64,000 nucleotides of DNA from NCBI RefSeq assembly GCF_003369915.1, contig NC_046673.1, positions 13,500,001-13,564,000 of the forward strand, written 5' to 3'. The notes under the pieces were generated by a model that was not told where the DNA came from, ran no database searches, and worked only from the letters and a program-made list of their open reading frames with translations. The stretch comes from Drosophila miranda (lineage: Eukaryota; Arthropoda; Insecta; Diptera; Drosophilidae). Positions within the stretch are counted from its first letter, which is position 1; each line of letters starts with the position of its first letter. This document shows, piece after piece, positions 37,728-49,325 of this stretch. The position numbers and the translations under genes are program-made.

Positions 37728-39478
37728 TTACTTCATGACCCGAACTTCGATGAACATGGAATCGTTGCGCAAATAGTTCCGACTGGTGATGACCTTGTGG
37801 GGTATGTGAAAGTACTGGTTGCTCTGGATGAAGTCGTCGCTCTTCTTGCGCACAAAAATCGTCTTCACGTAGTCCTGGGCCTCCACCAGATTCGAGCACT
37901 GATCACGGATCACGACCTCGGCTTGCAGGCGACAGGGCCAGGCCAGCAATGGATCGTATTCTCCGGATAGCACATTCAGGCAGGCAATCATATTGCGACC
38001 CTTCCAAGTGCCCTTGCCGTTCAAGTAGATATCCAGCTGGGAATAAAGAAAGAATATTGATTAAAATATACCTTTTAGATGGAAAGATACAAATTGGACG
38101 CACCCTTAGAGCATAGCCAAATGCCTTATTGGAGAACATGGCGGAATGCAGTATGGTGTCGTACTGCTTGGCCTCGTCCAGCTTCTTGGAGTAATCCTTG
38201 ATGCGAAAGATCAGATGACCTGCAATCGACTATTTAGCAATCATTCGGAATGTGCCCCGGATTTCCTGGACTTACCCCTTATATTCTGAACACTGGCGAT
38301 GCGCTGTTGCATGGCCATTTGGTTCTCCAGATCGGACAGGTTCTGCATGGTCTGGTGGAGGGACCGATCCAGATCCTGCACCACATTCTGCAGCTTATCG
38401 CAGCGCTCTTCCGTCTCGCACACAATATTTTTGACATTCTTTACCTCATAGTCGAGGGTCGCCTGCTTATTGGTGGCATAGTCGCTGTTACCCAGTTTGG
38501 TTTTAATATCCTCATTGATTTGCTGCAGGAACTCCTCAATCCGAAAGAACTTATCCCTGAGGATTATCCCTTAAGCTTGATGTAAACAGACCTTTTCAAA
38601 TGTGTTTGCAGCACTCACCGATTCAGTCTTTCGTTCTCAAAGATCAGTTCTTCGAGCTTGAGGATGTTGTCGTTCAGCTGGTTCTGGTGGAAGGTCACAT
38701 CGATCGACAGCTGGTTCACCAGCTTCTGCGCCTCATCCAATTTGATCTCGACTTGTTCCTTCAAGGACTTCACACCAGAGAGAACACGATCAATAAGGGC
38801 AGGCGATCAGAGATCTGAACGTGGACCCACCTGAGTGATATTGCAACAGTATTGAAAGTCTATTTGATTCTGCTCCTCTGCATAGGCCCGCTGAGAGGCG
38901 TCCTCCTCCAGCTGGCGGCGCAGACCCCCAAGGGTCTCGTCCGTGCCTCGGGTCCAGTCCTCGACCACCTGGTTCTGCTTGCGTATGTTGCCCACATCGG
39001 TGATCAGATGCAATCGCTGGCGTATCTCCTCGTTGAGCACCGAGCGTATGGTGCTGATGTCCTGCTCGAGGACCTGCAGCCGATGATCGGGCTGCTGATC
39101 CAGCCTATCCATGCTGACGCTCAGCCGCTGATTGTTCAGATTCTTGGATCGGGGACACTCCTTCAGGTGGGAGCGCATGCGAATGCGCGGTATGAACACT
39201 TGACAGCTGTTCGGGCACTCCTCTAGCACCTGGCCGCAGTGTATCAGATGTTCCTGGAACACAGCCACTGATCAGCATCCGATCAGATCCGACTTTATGG
39301 TAATTTTACTCACTGTGAATGTCTGGGCGTCGAACCATTCATTACAGAACAGACACGAGGACTTTTCATACTTGACGATCGTCGTGGATTTGGGCTGATT
39401 CGGATTCTGGCTCTGAATCTGATTCTGTGTCTGACTGTCCGATAGGTCTTCCCTCGACAATGCCTTGTTCAGCGACAT
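37728..39478 (-). CDS. TRAF-like adaptor with zinc finger, coiled coil and MATH domain (no RING)
   Basis: Six coding exons: 39478-39314, 39253-38831, 38767-38619, 38556-38276, 38219-38104 and 38036-37728, giving 480 residues. The third exon's acceptor is uncertain between two in-phase AAG sites. Residues 40-90 hold TRAF-type zinc-finger cysteines and histidines (CLFCNEWFD, HLIHCGQVLEECPN, HLKECP). A long coiled coil (about 100-340) precedes a MATH/TRAF-C domain (about 341-480; HLIFRIKDYSKK at the start, YLNGKG, RDQC, FFHIPHK-like segment, FIEVRVMK at the end). MATH domains bind receptor tails and coiled coils trimerise. There is no RING, so ubiquitin-ligase activity is not expected. It best fits the fly gene called Traf-like rather than Traf4 or Traf6, by domain content only. 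Confidence 0.85.
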
Positions 39479-41148
39479 AGTATGTGTGGTGTGTGGAAAA
39501 ATAAGTATTTTCTTTATTATAATATACAACGATCCATTAACGCACTGGCGTTACGAGAACCGCCCTAAACTAAACTAAATTCCGTGTTGAAAATAAATGA
39601 TTATGAATTTTCTTCCTGACATAGTCATACACCACACCACACACACACTCCGCTAGGTACAGATATAGATTTGCACTTGTGTGGTGGCATTAGGCCGTCC
39701 GTGAAATCTATACCAACAACCATTGGGGCGCAGGGGTATGGGTAGGGGTACCACTGATAGCACACATCACAGCACATTTGATTTGGGGAAACAATCGAAT
39801 TATATTGACCACTAACCCAGCGAACTCTTCGCCTGCTCTCCATAAAACGCTGCTAGCCAATCGGTCGGTCCTCTAGTAACGTTCTCCATCGGCCAACATA
39901 TTGCCGCGAATGAATGCCATGCCCCATGTACGTTTGTATGGCCTGTATCTTTGTCGTCGCACCTGTAGCCTACCTGTACCCATATGTGTGTGTGCGAGAG
40001 ATATCATTATCAATGAAAATGGCTTCATAATCAAAAGTTTCGGTATTTCCTCAGCGAAATGCGAATGAGAACGACGCCAGCACCAACATCACCCCCTCAA
40101 AGATAACGTAAAGCGTTGCTCGATGAACGTGAGAGGCCGCACCGACATGACAGGTGCCCCTACCCCTGCGCCGAAGGCAGGGCTTTGCAATGCCCTCTGT
40201 ATATGACTCAGGCAGGGACTGGAATCGGACTGGGACTGGGAGTCGTCAGCAACGAAAATAGTTGGCAAAATCCAGTGCAAATAATTACAGATAATGTGTG
40301 GAAATGAAAGTAAACACATATAAATATACATACCTACATTTATGCTGTTCCTTCAGTAAAAGTGAGTTCTATGATCCTACAGCAAGGCATTTTCTGCATA
40401 CAATGCTCTACTATTATCTTACAGGTTAAAACCTGTAAGAATCCATCTGGTAATCCATATTCTAGCTATTAGAGAACTCCTTTAACAATGAGAATAATAC
40501 AGAAGGAAATACTGCCAAAGATACATACTTTGGATACCCTATCGATAAATGTGAAGAAATGCTTCGGTCTGGCATAAAAACATATAGAATGTAATTTTGG
40601 AAAATTTGCATAATTAGTGGCTTGTTTCGCTGGGCATTAAGCCACACAGATATCTTTAAAAAGAACACCTTACCATCCAAAATATATTTTGTAAAAATTG
40701 GTAAAAAAAAAAAATACTCAACTTTGGCTTGATATATCTCTTATTGGATATAAATCCCAATCTAGTGCCTTTCCTATACCCATTCATAAGAGAACCGCAA
40801 TGCCGCCCAACTGTAGCGCAATCTAACTCTGTATTCCGATATTTACAATAGAGAGTAGAGCAAATTAGTTTCTAGTACGCCCCCCTAACTCGATGTGGTT
40901 CCAGACACACACACAGATAGTAGATAGTAGATACTATTGTATCTAGCATGCGCGAAGAATTTTACTAGTGCGTGAGATCAGGGTCGCGTATGTTCTCCGG
41001 GAGATAAATATGAAGAAAGACACAGCACTTCGATTTTTCAACAAAACAATAGTTTTTTTTCGTCTTAGAAATAAAAAGATATGTACACATAAGGGGGAAA
41101 ATAAATTAATAATCAGTATAAAAAAAACAACTATGGCCTAGGGTGGAT
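39479..41148. other. Intergenic region between the TRAF-like gene and P4-ATPase copy A
   Basis: About 1.7 kb with the TRAF-like promoter and the 3' flank of ATPase A. It includes a perfect 24-bp palindrome at 40,417-40,440 and a CAC-rich stretch at 39,631-39,651. No coding potential is seen. Confidence 0.55.
40417..40440. repeat. Perfect palindrome, 11-bp arms with 2-bp spacer
   Basis: TCTTACAGGTT, then AA, then the exact reverse complement AACCTGTAAGA. The flanking bases do not extend the pairing. It could be a dimeric transcription-factor site or a short hairpin; nothing around it indicates an RNA gene. Confidence 0.75.
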
Positions 41149-44100
41149 CTACAGGTAGGTGGACTCGAACTTTTCGCGCAGCTTCAGTTTTCGCTGTTTG
41201 CCGGGAAAGATGCTGAAGTGCTTGATGTTGAGGCCACGCTGCAGCATACGGATGGTGAAGTCCGGGACCAGGCAGGCCACAGAAACGAGTAAGACCCACA
41301 GCCAGACTGGCAGGGAGGCCAACAGATTATTGTAGGCCCAGTATATGTCGGTGTCGTAGTCCCTGAAATAAACAAGAAGCAACGCTAGAGCGGGGGATGG
41401 GGGATGTGGTATGGAAGAAGCACTTACAGATTGATAACATTGTAGATAACCGTTGTGACCATAAAGCCCAGTATGGAGATAACCAGCGTAAAGATGTACC
41501 AATACGACAGATACATCGACTCCAGCCAGAGCTTGAGGTTAACCACGATCACCACGCCCCAGATGAGTAGTGTGCCAAAGCAGGAGAAGGCCGCTGTCTG
41601 GCCAACGCTCAGGATCACATTGTTGAAGGAGAACATGCAGAAGGCAAAGTAGAATATGATGACCGCATGGTACATGGCAAAGAGCACCCACATCAGGAAG
41701 TAGGGCCAATGGAGCTGCTTGTTGTCCGTGTTTTTCTTATACAGCTGAGGGGTTCTGTTTAAATAGATTAAGGGATTACATATGGTTGATGCCTTCTGGT
41801 TCTGACTGTCTGATTGTCTCACCTCATCAGCTTCTCTTCGGTATAGGGCTTCTCGGTGATGGCAATGAACAGAATGGGCAGCGATGTATAGATCACATTG
41901 TACAGGGTCAGAAAGAGTGAGTCGTAGACAGAAGACGATGAAAAGAGTGTATGGAATTGGAACAGAAACATAATCCCCATAAACACAATGTTCTTGTAGA
42001 AAAAGTACAGCACCAGCAGTGACAGCCGTACACTGTGGTAGTGTCCGTGGACCAGGAGCAACCGTTTCAGCATACAGAACTTGGCAAAGGAAAAGTCCGC
42101 ACATCGTGCCGCCTGCCTGCCCTCACGGCCCATAATGCCGATGCCCACATGTGCCTCCTGGATCATGGACACGTCGTTGGCCCCATCCCCGATGGAGGCC
42201 GTGTTGTAGTTCTCATTCGATGTCTTGATCAATGCCACCACCTCGCTCTTCTGCAGCGGACTGAGGCGACAGCACAGCACGGCCGTGCACTTGACGGCCA
42301 CGTCCCGGAACTCTTTGGCCACCTCGGACAGGGCCACGGCCAGACTCTTGCCGTCGATCAGCAGGGCACACTCCTGGCCAATGCCAAAGATCACCTCACG
42401 ATCCAGGGCATTCAAGTGCAGCAGCATATCCTCGCGGTTCTTGCACTCGATGATAAAGTACTTTTTCGCATCGGGCGGTATGTGGCCACAGGCTAGGGCT
42501 ATGTTCAGGGCCGTCTCCACCTTGTCGCCGGTAAGTACCCAGATTTTGATGCCAGCCGCTTGCAGGGAGACCAGCGTATCGGCCACATCATCCTGCAGAG
42601 CATCCTCCACAGCCGTTGCTCCGAGCAGATCGAGATCTATAAAGAAGTTGCAGATATATCGTTTGCCCTTTCTCTGTCTAATTCATGACTGATTTGATTG
42701 TTCCACTTACTGCTTTCAATCTTCGAGTAGCACTCTTCGCTGAGCTGCTTTCGGTTTTCGAGTGAACTATTGGCCTGGGCCAGTTCCTGCAGGAAGTCCC
42801 TATACTCCTCCTCCCCAATCATCCTGCGCGCTATGGCCAGTGTGCGCAAGCCAAGCCGTGCAAAGTCGCTGATATGATGATCCGTTTTGGTCACCAAGCC
42901 CGCAGAACTGTTGGCACACAGCGGGAACACGTAGCTCTCGGCTCCCTTGGTGTAGATCCACTTCTTGCCCTCCGCATCGCGCACTATGACACTCATGCGC
43001 TTGCGATCCGACGTGAATTCGAGGACATGCAGGCGATGGAACTTCTCCTCCTTCGGTTTGCCAATGGCGAAGGGACGCTTGTAGTCCATATGCGGCGGGA
43101 CAATGCGCACGCTGAGTATTTCATCATCGTCGCCGGTGTAGACCAGGCCCAGATTGGCACAGGCCTCCACCAAGGCCTTTTCATCGGGACTCGAGGCCTG
43201 GTAGTCGAGGGTGCTTGAACGGAAAGGAGTGCAATTCAAATGGGGGGGATCATATGGATGTTGAGAATGCTTAAGTACTTACAATATAAAATCACGTATC
43301 TCGTTCTTCCTCCGCTGCGATTCGGCACGCACCAGAATAGTCGGCTGACGCGTGAAGGTCGGTGCCGCATACGACTCTCGCGAGTGGGTGCTGGGGGAGC
43401 GAAAGATGGCGCTGGTGGACGGCGTGATGCTGCCAATCGGATTGGAAAGATAGGCATTGGGCGCCCCGTAGGAATGGGCCCGGCGGTGGCCGAGAGCCGC
43501 ACCATTTTGGGCCTCGCCAAAGTGCGGGAGGTCTCTCTCTGAGGTAGAGCGTTGGAATTGCAGTGAAATTGGACGAATGTTTGGCGAATGGATGGGCTGC
43601 TGGAGGCCAGCAGCTCCATTGCTGGGGGAGGAGGAGCCGCCACCATTCAGTTCAGTCTGATTGATCTGTGTGTCGCTGGTGGGGGCGATGTGCACCCGAT
43701 TGGCGGGACGGGCAAAGTTGGGACTGCGCTTCACAACCTGCGGCCGCTTGCGCCTCTCCACGCTGTAGCTGTCGTCGGAGACCAGCAGGGGATTCACATC
43801 GGAGGAGGAGGAGGTTGTGGTGGTGGCGGCGGCTGCTCCATTCGGATGGGCAGACACCGAATTCTCGATGTTGTGGCTGACATTGAGCTCGCTCTGTTGA
43901 CTAGAATTGTGGCTCTCCTCGGTGATATCCGATATGGAGTACATTTCAGGTGGTCCCGACTTGTTGGCCGTGACCGCAGGCTCTTTCTTGGTGCTGCTGC
44001 TGCTGGCGTCGGCCTCCTCCAGAGAGCCAGCGGCCACCTGGACAGTGTGGCATATGGTCAAGGCCTGGAAGAATACGCGCTGGTCCGCCTAAAGAACACA

Positions 44101-45653
44101 TTTATCTGGTGGTTAAAATATACATTGAAAGCGAGTTCAGATCGGGACTTGCATTGAATTTGTTTATGTCCAGCAGGGCATGGGTCTCCTCTTCCTCCAG
44201 GCGCGTCTTCTTAAAGTGAAACTTTCGACCCGCTATCGAGCACTGCTGGAAGTTCATCTCGTTCTTGGTCAGAGTGCCCGTCTTGTCCGAGAAGAGTATG
44301 TTGATCTGGCCGAGCTCCTCGTTGAGGTTCGAGGTGTTTACGACACACTGCTGATCGGTATCGTTCTCGTACAGCTCCATGTCCCACTCCATGAAGAAGC
44401 CACCGATAACGCGCTGCAGCTCAATGGTGACATACAGCGAGATGGGTATCAGGTAGTTGAACAGGATCAGAAACGACAGATAGTCCTGCAAGAATTGCTT
44501 AACGCTGTAACTGTCTGTGGCATCCCCCAGATAGGTAAGCTTTGGTATCACAAACAGCTCATTGTAGCTGCAAATAGATGGGAAGATGGAAAGATATAGA
44601 TAGATACAAAAGGGGGTATGAAATGTGTGGATGCTCACCGTTTCAGGAAGTACAGCAGCGTGACTATGGCTATCAGGGTCACGAGAATGACAATCAGGAA
44701 TCGATTGATGTACGTCTCGCTGGAGGAGTTCTTGTTGCGTGTGAGCCGGCTGTTGAGCTGCAGCTTGGTGATCATGCCCGTGTAGACGGCACAGCCAATC
44801 ACACACTCTGTGTTCTTAACACGGGACCCACGCAGCAGGACATTCTCGGCGGACAAAGGCAGCACACGCCCCTCGCCGCCCTTCAGCTCGATTTTGCCAT
44901 TAAAGCTGTACAGATCGGTGGTGGGGTTCTCGCATTCGATCATGCCCAGCTTGTGCATATCCTGCAGATCGACGGTGGGCAGCTCCCGGGGCACTATCAG
45001 GGTCTTCAGATTCGATTCACCATCCAGATTGGCGGTGGTTATGAAGCACTTGCCATGCGGATCTGTTGTGCGCAACAGCACCAAATCGCACGGGACATCG
45101 CAGTCCTTTTCCACCACCACCAGGTCACCGGGCGCCACATCTTGAGATTTGATTATAGCCTCTACACCATCCCTGATAATCGTCACTAAACAGATATGGT
45201 TTAGTATATATATTAGAGGGGCTCTTGCAGGTATAGGTAGAATGGGTACGCACCTGGTGAGGCGTTCACCACGTTATCTGTTCTAAACCGTAGAATATCT
45301 TCATAGCCCTGCTTGGCGGCAGTGACGGCAATCACGAATACCAAGGGCAGCAGTGAGGTCATCGGCGACACAGGACTATCTACAAAAGACAACCAATTGA
45401 GGAATATAACCTGGCAAATACCTATGTATTGGGGTGAATATTTACCAATTAAAAGAGATATTATTGTCATCACCAGGAAGTAGAAATTGGCAATGCGTCG
45501 AAACTGTTCCAACAGATTTTGTGGCAGAAATGTGATCAATGTATATTTTGTTGATTTGATGCGATTCTGATTGGATGGCTTCTTCTTTTTGCCCAAATCG
45601 GGCCCGCCAATTTGTATTTGAAGCCAATCATTTATTGTACTAACTCTGGAGCC
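41149..45653 (-). CDS. P4-ATPase (phospholipid flippase), copy A, 5' exon unresolved
   Basis: Nine resolved exons: 45653-45446, 45379-45254, 45185-44639, 44567-44153, 44088-43283, 43213-42711, 42636-41823, 41754-41428 and 41362-41149, 1319 residues from [10 protein letters not shown]. No in-frame ATG precedes this, so the first coding exon is missing. The protein has DGES (A domain), the P4 signature PISL in M4, the phosphorylation site SDKTGTLT, nucleotide-domain motifs SSPDEKAL and YTKGAES, the hinge [14 protein letters not shown], and six C-terminal helices. Such pumps move aminophospholipids from the outer to the cytosolic leaflet, usually with a CDC50 partner. The DGES and [11 protein letters not shown] segments resemble the ATP11 class. 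Exon 44088-43283 carries a 250-residue disordered insertion in the N domain. One intron is GC-AG. Confidence 0.9.
44089..44152 (-). other. GC-AG intron in P4-ATPase copy A
   Basis: The donor reads AAT|GCAAGT and the acceptor TTCTTTAG|GCG. Only this donor keeps the reading frame; a GT site further on (AAT|GTATAT) would break it. The intron has the same position and phase (0) as the GT-AG intron at 57,853-57,908 in copy B. Confidence 0.7.
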
Positions 45654-46355
45654 CTGGGAAAAGAACAGACAGGCTTGAAACAGCGATAAAGAAAGCGATA
45701 AATCGTTCAAACAAAACTTAAATCGATAACAAGCTTTTTCTTAGGAATTTTTGTATTATCAAGCGGTTCTATTTGTCGAACTGTGAATCATCTTCATAAT
45801 CTACGGCCATATGTACTTAAATAATATCTTTCTAAAGTAGGTAGTAGTACATGTGCTCTCCCATGGGTGTAAAGCAATGCCCGACTGACGACGAATCTTT
45901 TTTCCAACTATCAATATGAATATGTTTGGGTAAAGGTTAATAGGGTTAATAAATATATACATATGTATATATGTACATATAGCTCTTCCTATGTGTCGCA
46001 TAGCTCTATATATACATACATAGTTTCGTTTAAGAAAGTTCGGCACACACGCACCTTACGCCTGTGCCATTGGAATGTCTCCTTCAGATGATAGTGATAG
46101 TGATGATGATGATTCCAGTTGTAGGATTCCCGATCTATCGGCCAGACTCCGCCCGACGGCGCTTGTGGATAGGAGCCAATACGATCGATGCGTCGAAATC
46201 CGCTTAATTGCTCATGGCCGAAGAAATTCATTGTCTAACAACATCTGGGGCTTGGAGCAACGGGCATTTGGTAGCTGTTCGCGTACAAGATCATTCTCTG
46301 GGATCTGGGATGTTCTCTGTTGTAATGGGGAATTTTAGCGGGATTTCGTTTGTTC

Positions 46356-46356
<1 letters not shown>

Positions 46357-46394
<38 letters not shown>
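46357..46394 (+). repeat. (GTT)n microsatellite
   Basis: About 12 uninterrupted TTG/GTT trinucleotides, a common class in Drosophila. Confidence 0.9.
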
Positions 46395-47158
46395 GTATCC
46401 AAACAAACACCTGGCTGTTGCTATTGTTTTGTAGGGGATATGGCTATTGTTATTATTGTTATTCCATTTGGTCTCCCGCCCGAATCGCGTACACACCGTA
46501 TATACACCGTATGTATGTACATTTATCGACTTTTTCTCAACACACATTTAAATGTGTATAACCTTAAAACGATGTTAAGTGGGTAATTTTAACACTTCAA
46601 TTGAAAGGTTCTATGATGCACATCCACGTCCATTGTAGCACATGTCTCTACTTCGTACATACGTATACTCGTATTTACATATATCTATAGATCTGTAGTG
46701 GCGGATCAGTGCGTGGTACATATTTGACTTTCGTGTTTACATGACTCAAACTCTATGAGCACACAAGACGCGTTTCACGTAATGGAATGGAAACTCCGCG
46801 ATTAAACACTTTACAGATGTTCAGGGGCTTAATCCTTATAGACCAGTAGTATCCTTTAATGTAAAGCCCCGATCGATATTATGGTAATTATTTCCGACAA
46901 CGACGAATAACAGGAGGTAGGTAAGAGGTAGGTATAGTATAGCACATAGCGCGCACTCGCGAGATTCCCGCCGCGTGATGATGTGATGATGTGCGCCACT
47001 TAAAAGCCGTTCTCATACTGAGAATTGGATCTGCATTTCCATTCCCATCCCCATTCCCACTCCCATTCACAGCTTCAGGTCGTTTCTCAGCCCCATACGA
47101 GTATATTCTCAGCTTTGGGACGCACAGCTGGCGGAACCAATAAAACGCTTCAAACTTA

Positions 47159-47178
47159 TTGACGTCGCTACGTCAGTC
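47159..47178. promoter_or_regulatory. Two adjacent CRE/AP-1-like half sites
   Basis: TGACGTCG and TACGTCA lie within 17 bp in opposite orientation. CRE is TGACGTCA. They lie about 1.5 kb upstream of the first resolved exon of ATPase A, whose start is unknown, so they may belong to its promoter. Confidence 0.3.
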
Positions 47179-48071
47179 AAAGTTTTGCGATCTATTCGTA
47201 TTTCAATGTCTACGAGTGTACACCAGTAATTGCTCACACATATGTATAGTAGTTGATGGGGCGGGTTCAAAGTGCATCAATGATGACGTTAAATAAAAAA
47301 AGTCAAATAAAATAAATCACATGAAAATTTATGTTCCTTGAGCTTCATCGGTGAATTTTTTTGGGTTCTTGGGTTCTATTGAACCCGGTAATTGCGTTTG
47401 CACTGTGATGCTTGGGGGCATATCGTTTTGTTCCTAAAAGTACTGATGCCCCGCATGTAGCAGGGGTTGCGTCTATGTCATAAATTATAGAAGTCCCATG
47501 TGCAGATATTAAGAGACATTTTAGTATGATCTTCAACCTCGGTCGGCCAGAGTATGGACACCCAACCTTATCGATTCGGTAGCATTTGGTATTTACTTCG
47601 GTATGTTAGAATTTACGTCTCAGCTTTTGCCTGTGTTGGATCCGAAAATTTCACGGTTTTTTCCCGCTCACTCTTCATTTGATAGACACAAATTTGCTGT
47701 ATTTTTGAAATTCCTTCTTCCAAACTTTTTGACCGCAGTACTTGCAATCGGTATTTAATAATTCTGACTGAAGGAATGATTCGGGTTTCTTTCATAGACT
47801 TAGAGCGTTCCCAACGGTTAAACTTCGATTTGAAATACGGTCTTATTGGGCCAAGGGTCAGCGAATACAATACGAAATTCTTAAGATTGCTATAAACGAT
47901 ATATCGGGTGCACGTGAAGCTTTTGTGTCTTTTCTGTGTCAAGCAGTGTCAAGCAGCATTCAAATGTCAGTTGATATCCGAATAGATTTGACGTTCTGTA
48001 TGCTTCACACACGTGCACATGTAGCCGGGCTCGGGCTTCATGTCTGTTCTCTTCGTTACCATTTCTTATTA

Positions 48072-48322
48072 TCATTTCTTATCATGGAAGTCAATCCGTA
48101 TACATATATATCGCGATTCAGGGCACTCAGGATCAATTCTGATTACAGTTTTTTGTTACGAGAGTATCTACTTATATCGTCACTTGAGTACATCTTAAGT
48201 TTAAAGCTGTTTTTCTCTGAAGTATATACTCGTTAATTGCTAGACAGATAACCCAATCACAAATAATAATGAGGGGGAACGTTGTAAGTAGCAGCTAGGG
48301 CCGGTACTCCGCCAGAGGGCGC
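48072..48322 (+). repeat. 251-bp direct repeat, copy 1
   Basis: It is repeated without any indel at 48,617-48,867, offset by exactly 545 bp, with seven substitutions counted by eye (about 97% identity). It ends in the CTCF-like word CCGCCAGAGGGCGC at 48,309-48,322. Sequence after the two copies differs: copy 1 continues into a GGATGGTCCTCGAAAGAGAG segment that also occurs inverted at 33.2 kb. Confidence 0.9.
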
Positions 48323-48616
48323 GGATGGTCCTCGAAAGAGAGCAAGTGTGGTGACGACTTTGGATACCTGTCATACCTGTTCGTTCATACATGCAGAGAA
48401 TATCCCACAAAACTTGTGTCTTTCCCTTCGCTTTCCTTAGTTCTTACTGCAACTATTCTGATCTATGTAGTACACTGATTTCTGGCATATGTATCCATAC
48501 TGGTACACTGAATGATGGTTTTGGAAAATATTGGAGAATCGTATACATACATACAGTTCCAAAGACTTGCTGACATGTCGCTAGTTTATAGATTATTCTA
48601 TTATTGGTTTTTCCGT

Positions 48617-48867
48617 TCATTTCTTATCATGGAAGTCAATCCGTATACATATATATCGCGATTCAGGGCACTCAGGATCAATTCTGATTACAGTTTTTTG
48701 TTACGAGAGTATCTACTTATATCGTCACTTGAGTACATCTTAAGTTTAAAGCTGTTTTTCTCTGAAGTGTATACTCGTAAATTGCTAGACAGATAACCCA
48801 ATCACAAATAATAACGAGGGGGAACGTTATGAGTAGCTGCTAGGTCCGGTACTCCGCCAGAGGGCGC
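48617..48867 (+). repeat. 251-bp direct repeat, copy 2
   Basis: Partner of 48,072-48,322; it ends with the same CTCF-like word at 48,854-48,867 and runs directly into a DINE-1-like body. This suggests the 251 bp is the terminal part of a larger element. Confidence 0.9.
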
Positions 48868-49325
48868 ACATAATGCACGACAAAGAGTGTGTGAGAGAGA
48901 GAGAGACAGAAAATGACTGAGCGTCGGGGCCACGCTAAGTAGGAACCAAAATTTCATTTATTCCGTCTGGCTATTATAATGATCCGATCTGATCCAGATT
49001 CTGCAGTCTGGAAGATATGATTATTTTCTATATTTCTGCGTTTTTGAGTTTCTGGTTTCTTCAACTTCTTCAAAATTGTGAATGCCACAGATTTTGCATC
49101 TTTGTGGGGGTGGAAGAGAGCGGGGCAAACTTGATATAGTGTGATATCACAGTAGTCTGAATACAAAAGTTCGTTGCTCTGGCTCTTATAGGCTCTGAGA
49201 ACTAGGCATCAAACAAGACGGACGGAACATGGCGTTATCGACTCGTCTATTGATGCTAATCAAGAATATATAAACTTTTTGGGGTCGGAAACGCTTCCTT
49301 CTGGGCGTGACCCACATCCATTTTC
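48868..49325 (+). repeat. DINE-1/mini-me-like repeat body
   Basis: Order of blocks: GA tract, 'tctggctataataatga'-like word, GATCCGATCTGATCCAGATT, 'gaatgccacagatttt', 'gtgatatcacagtagtctg', 'ctctggctcttatag', 'atcaagaatatata', and a closing 'gacccacatccat'. The same blocks recur at 54,600-55,215 and in part at 8.1 and 60.0 kb, and in reverse orientation (for example 'atattcttgatcagcat') in the 52.6-kb copy. The family name is inferred from resemblance to DINE-1/INE-1 (mini-me) elements of flies. Confidence 0.65.

Noticed and set aside
41363-41427. Apparent frameshift at the last intron of P4-ATPase copy A
   Set aside because: A base-by-base recount shows exon end CT joins G|GAC, giving CTG GAC TAC in frame; no break exists.
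47925-48796. Shared 50-codon open frame (MEVNPYTYISRF...) in both 251-bp repeats
   Set aside because: The copies are too similar for the shared frame to indicate selection, it has no start context or domain, and the repeat family is non-coding elsewhere.
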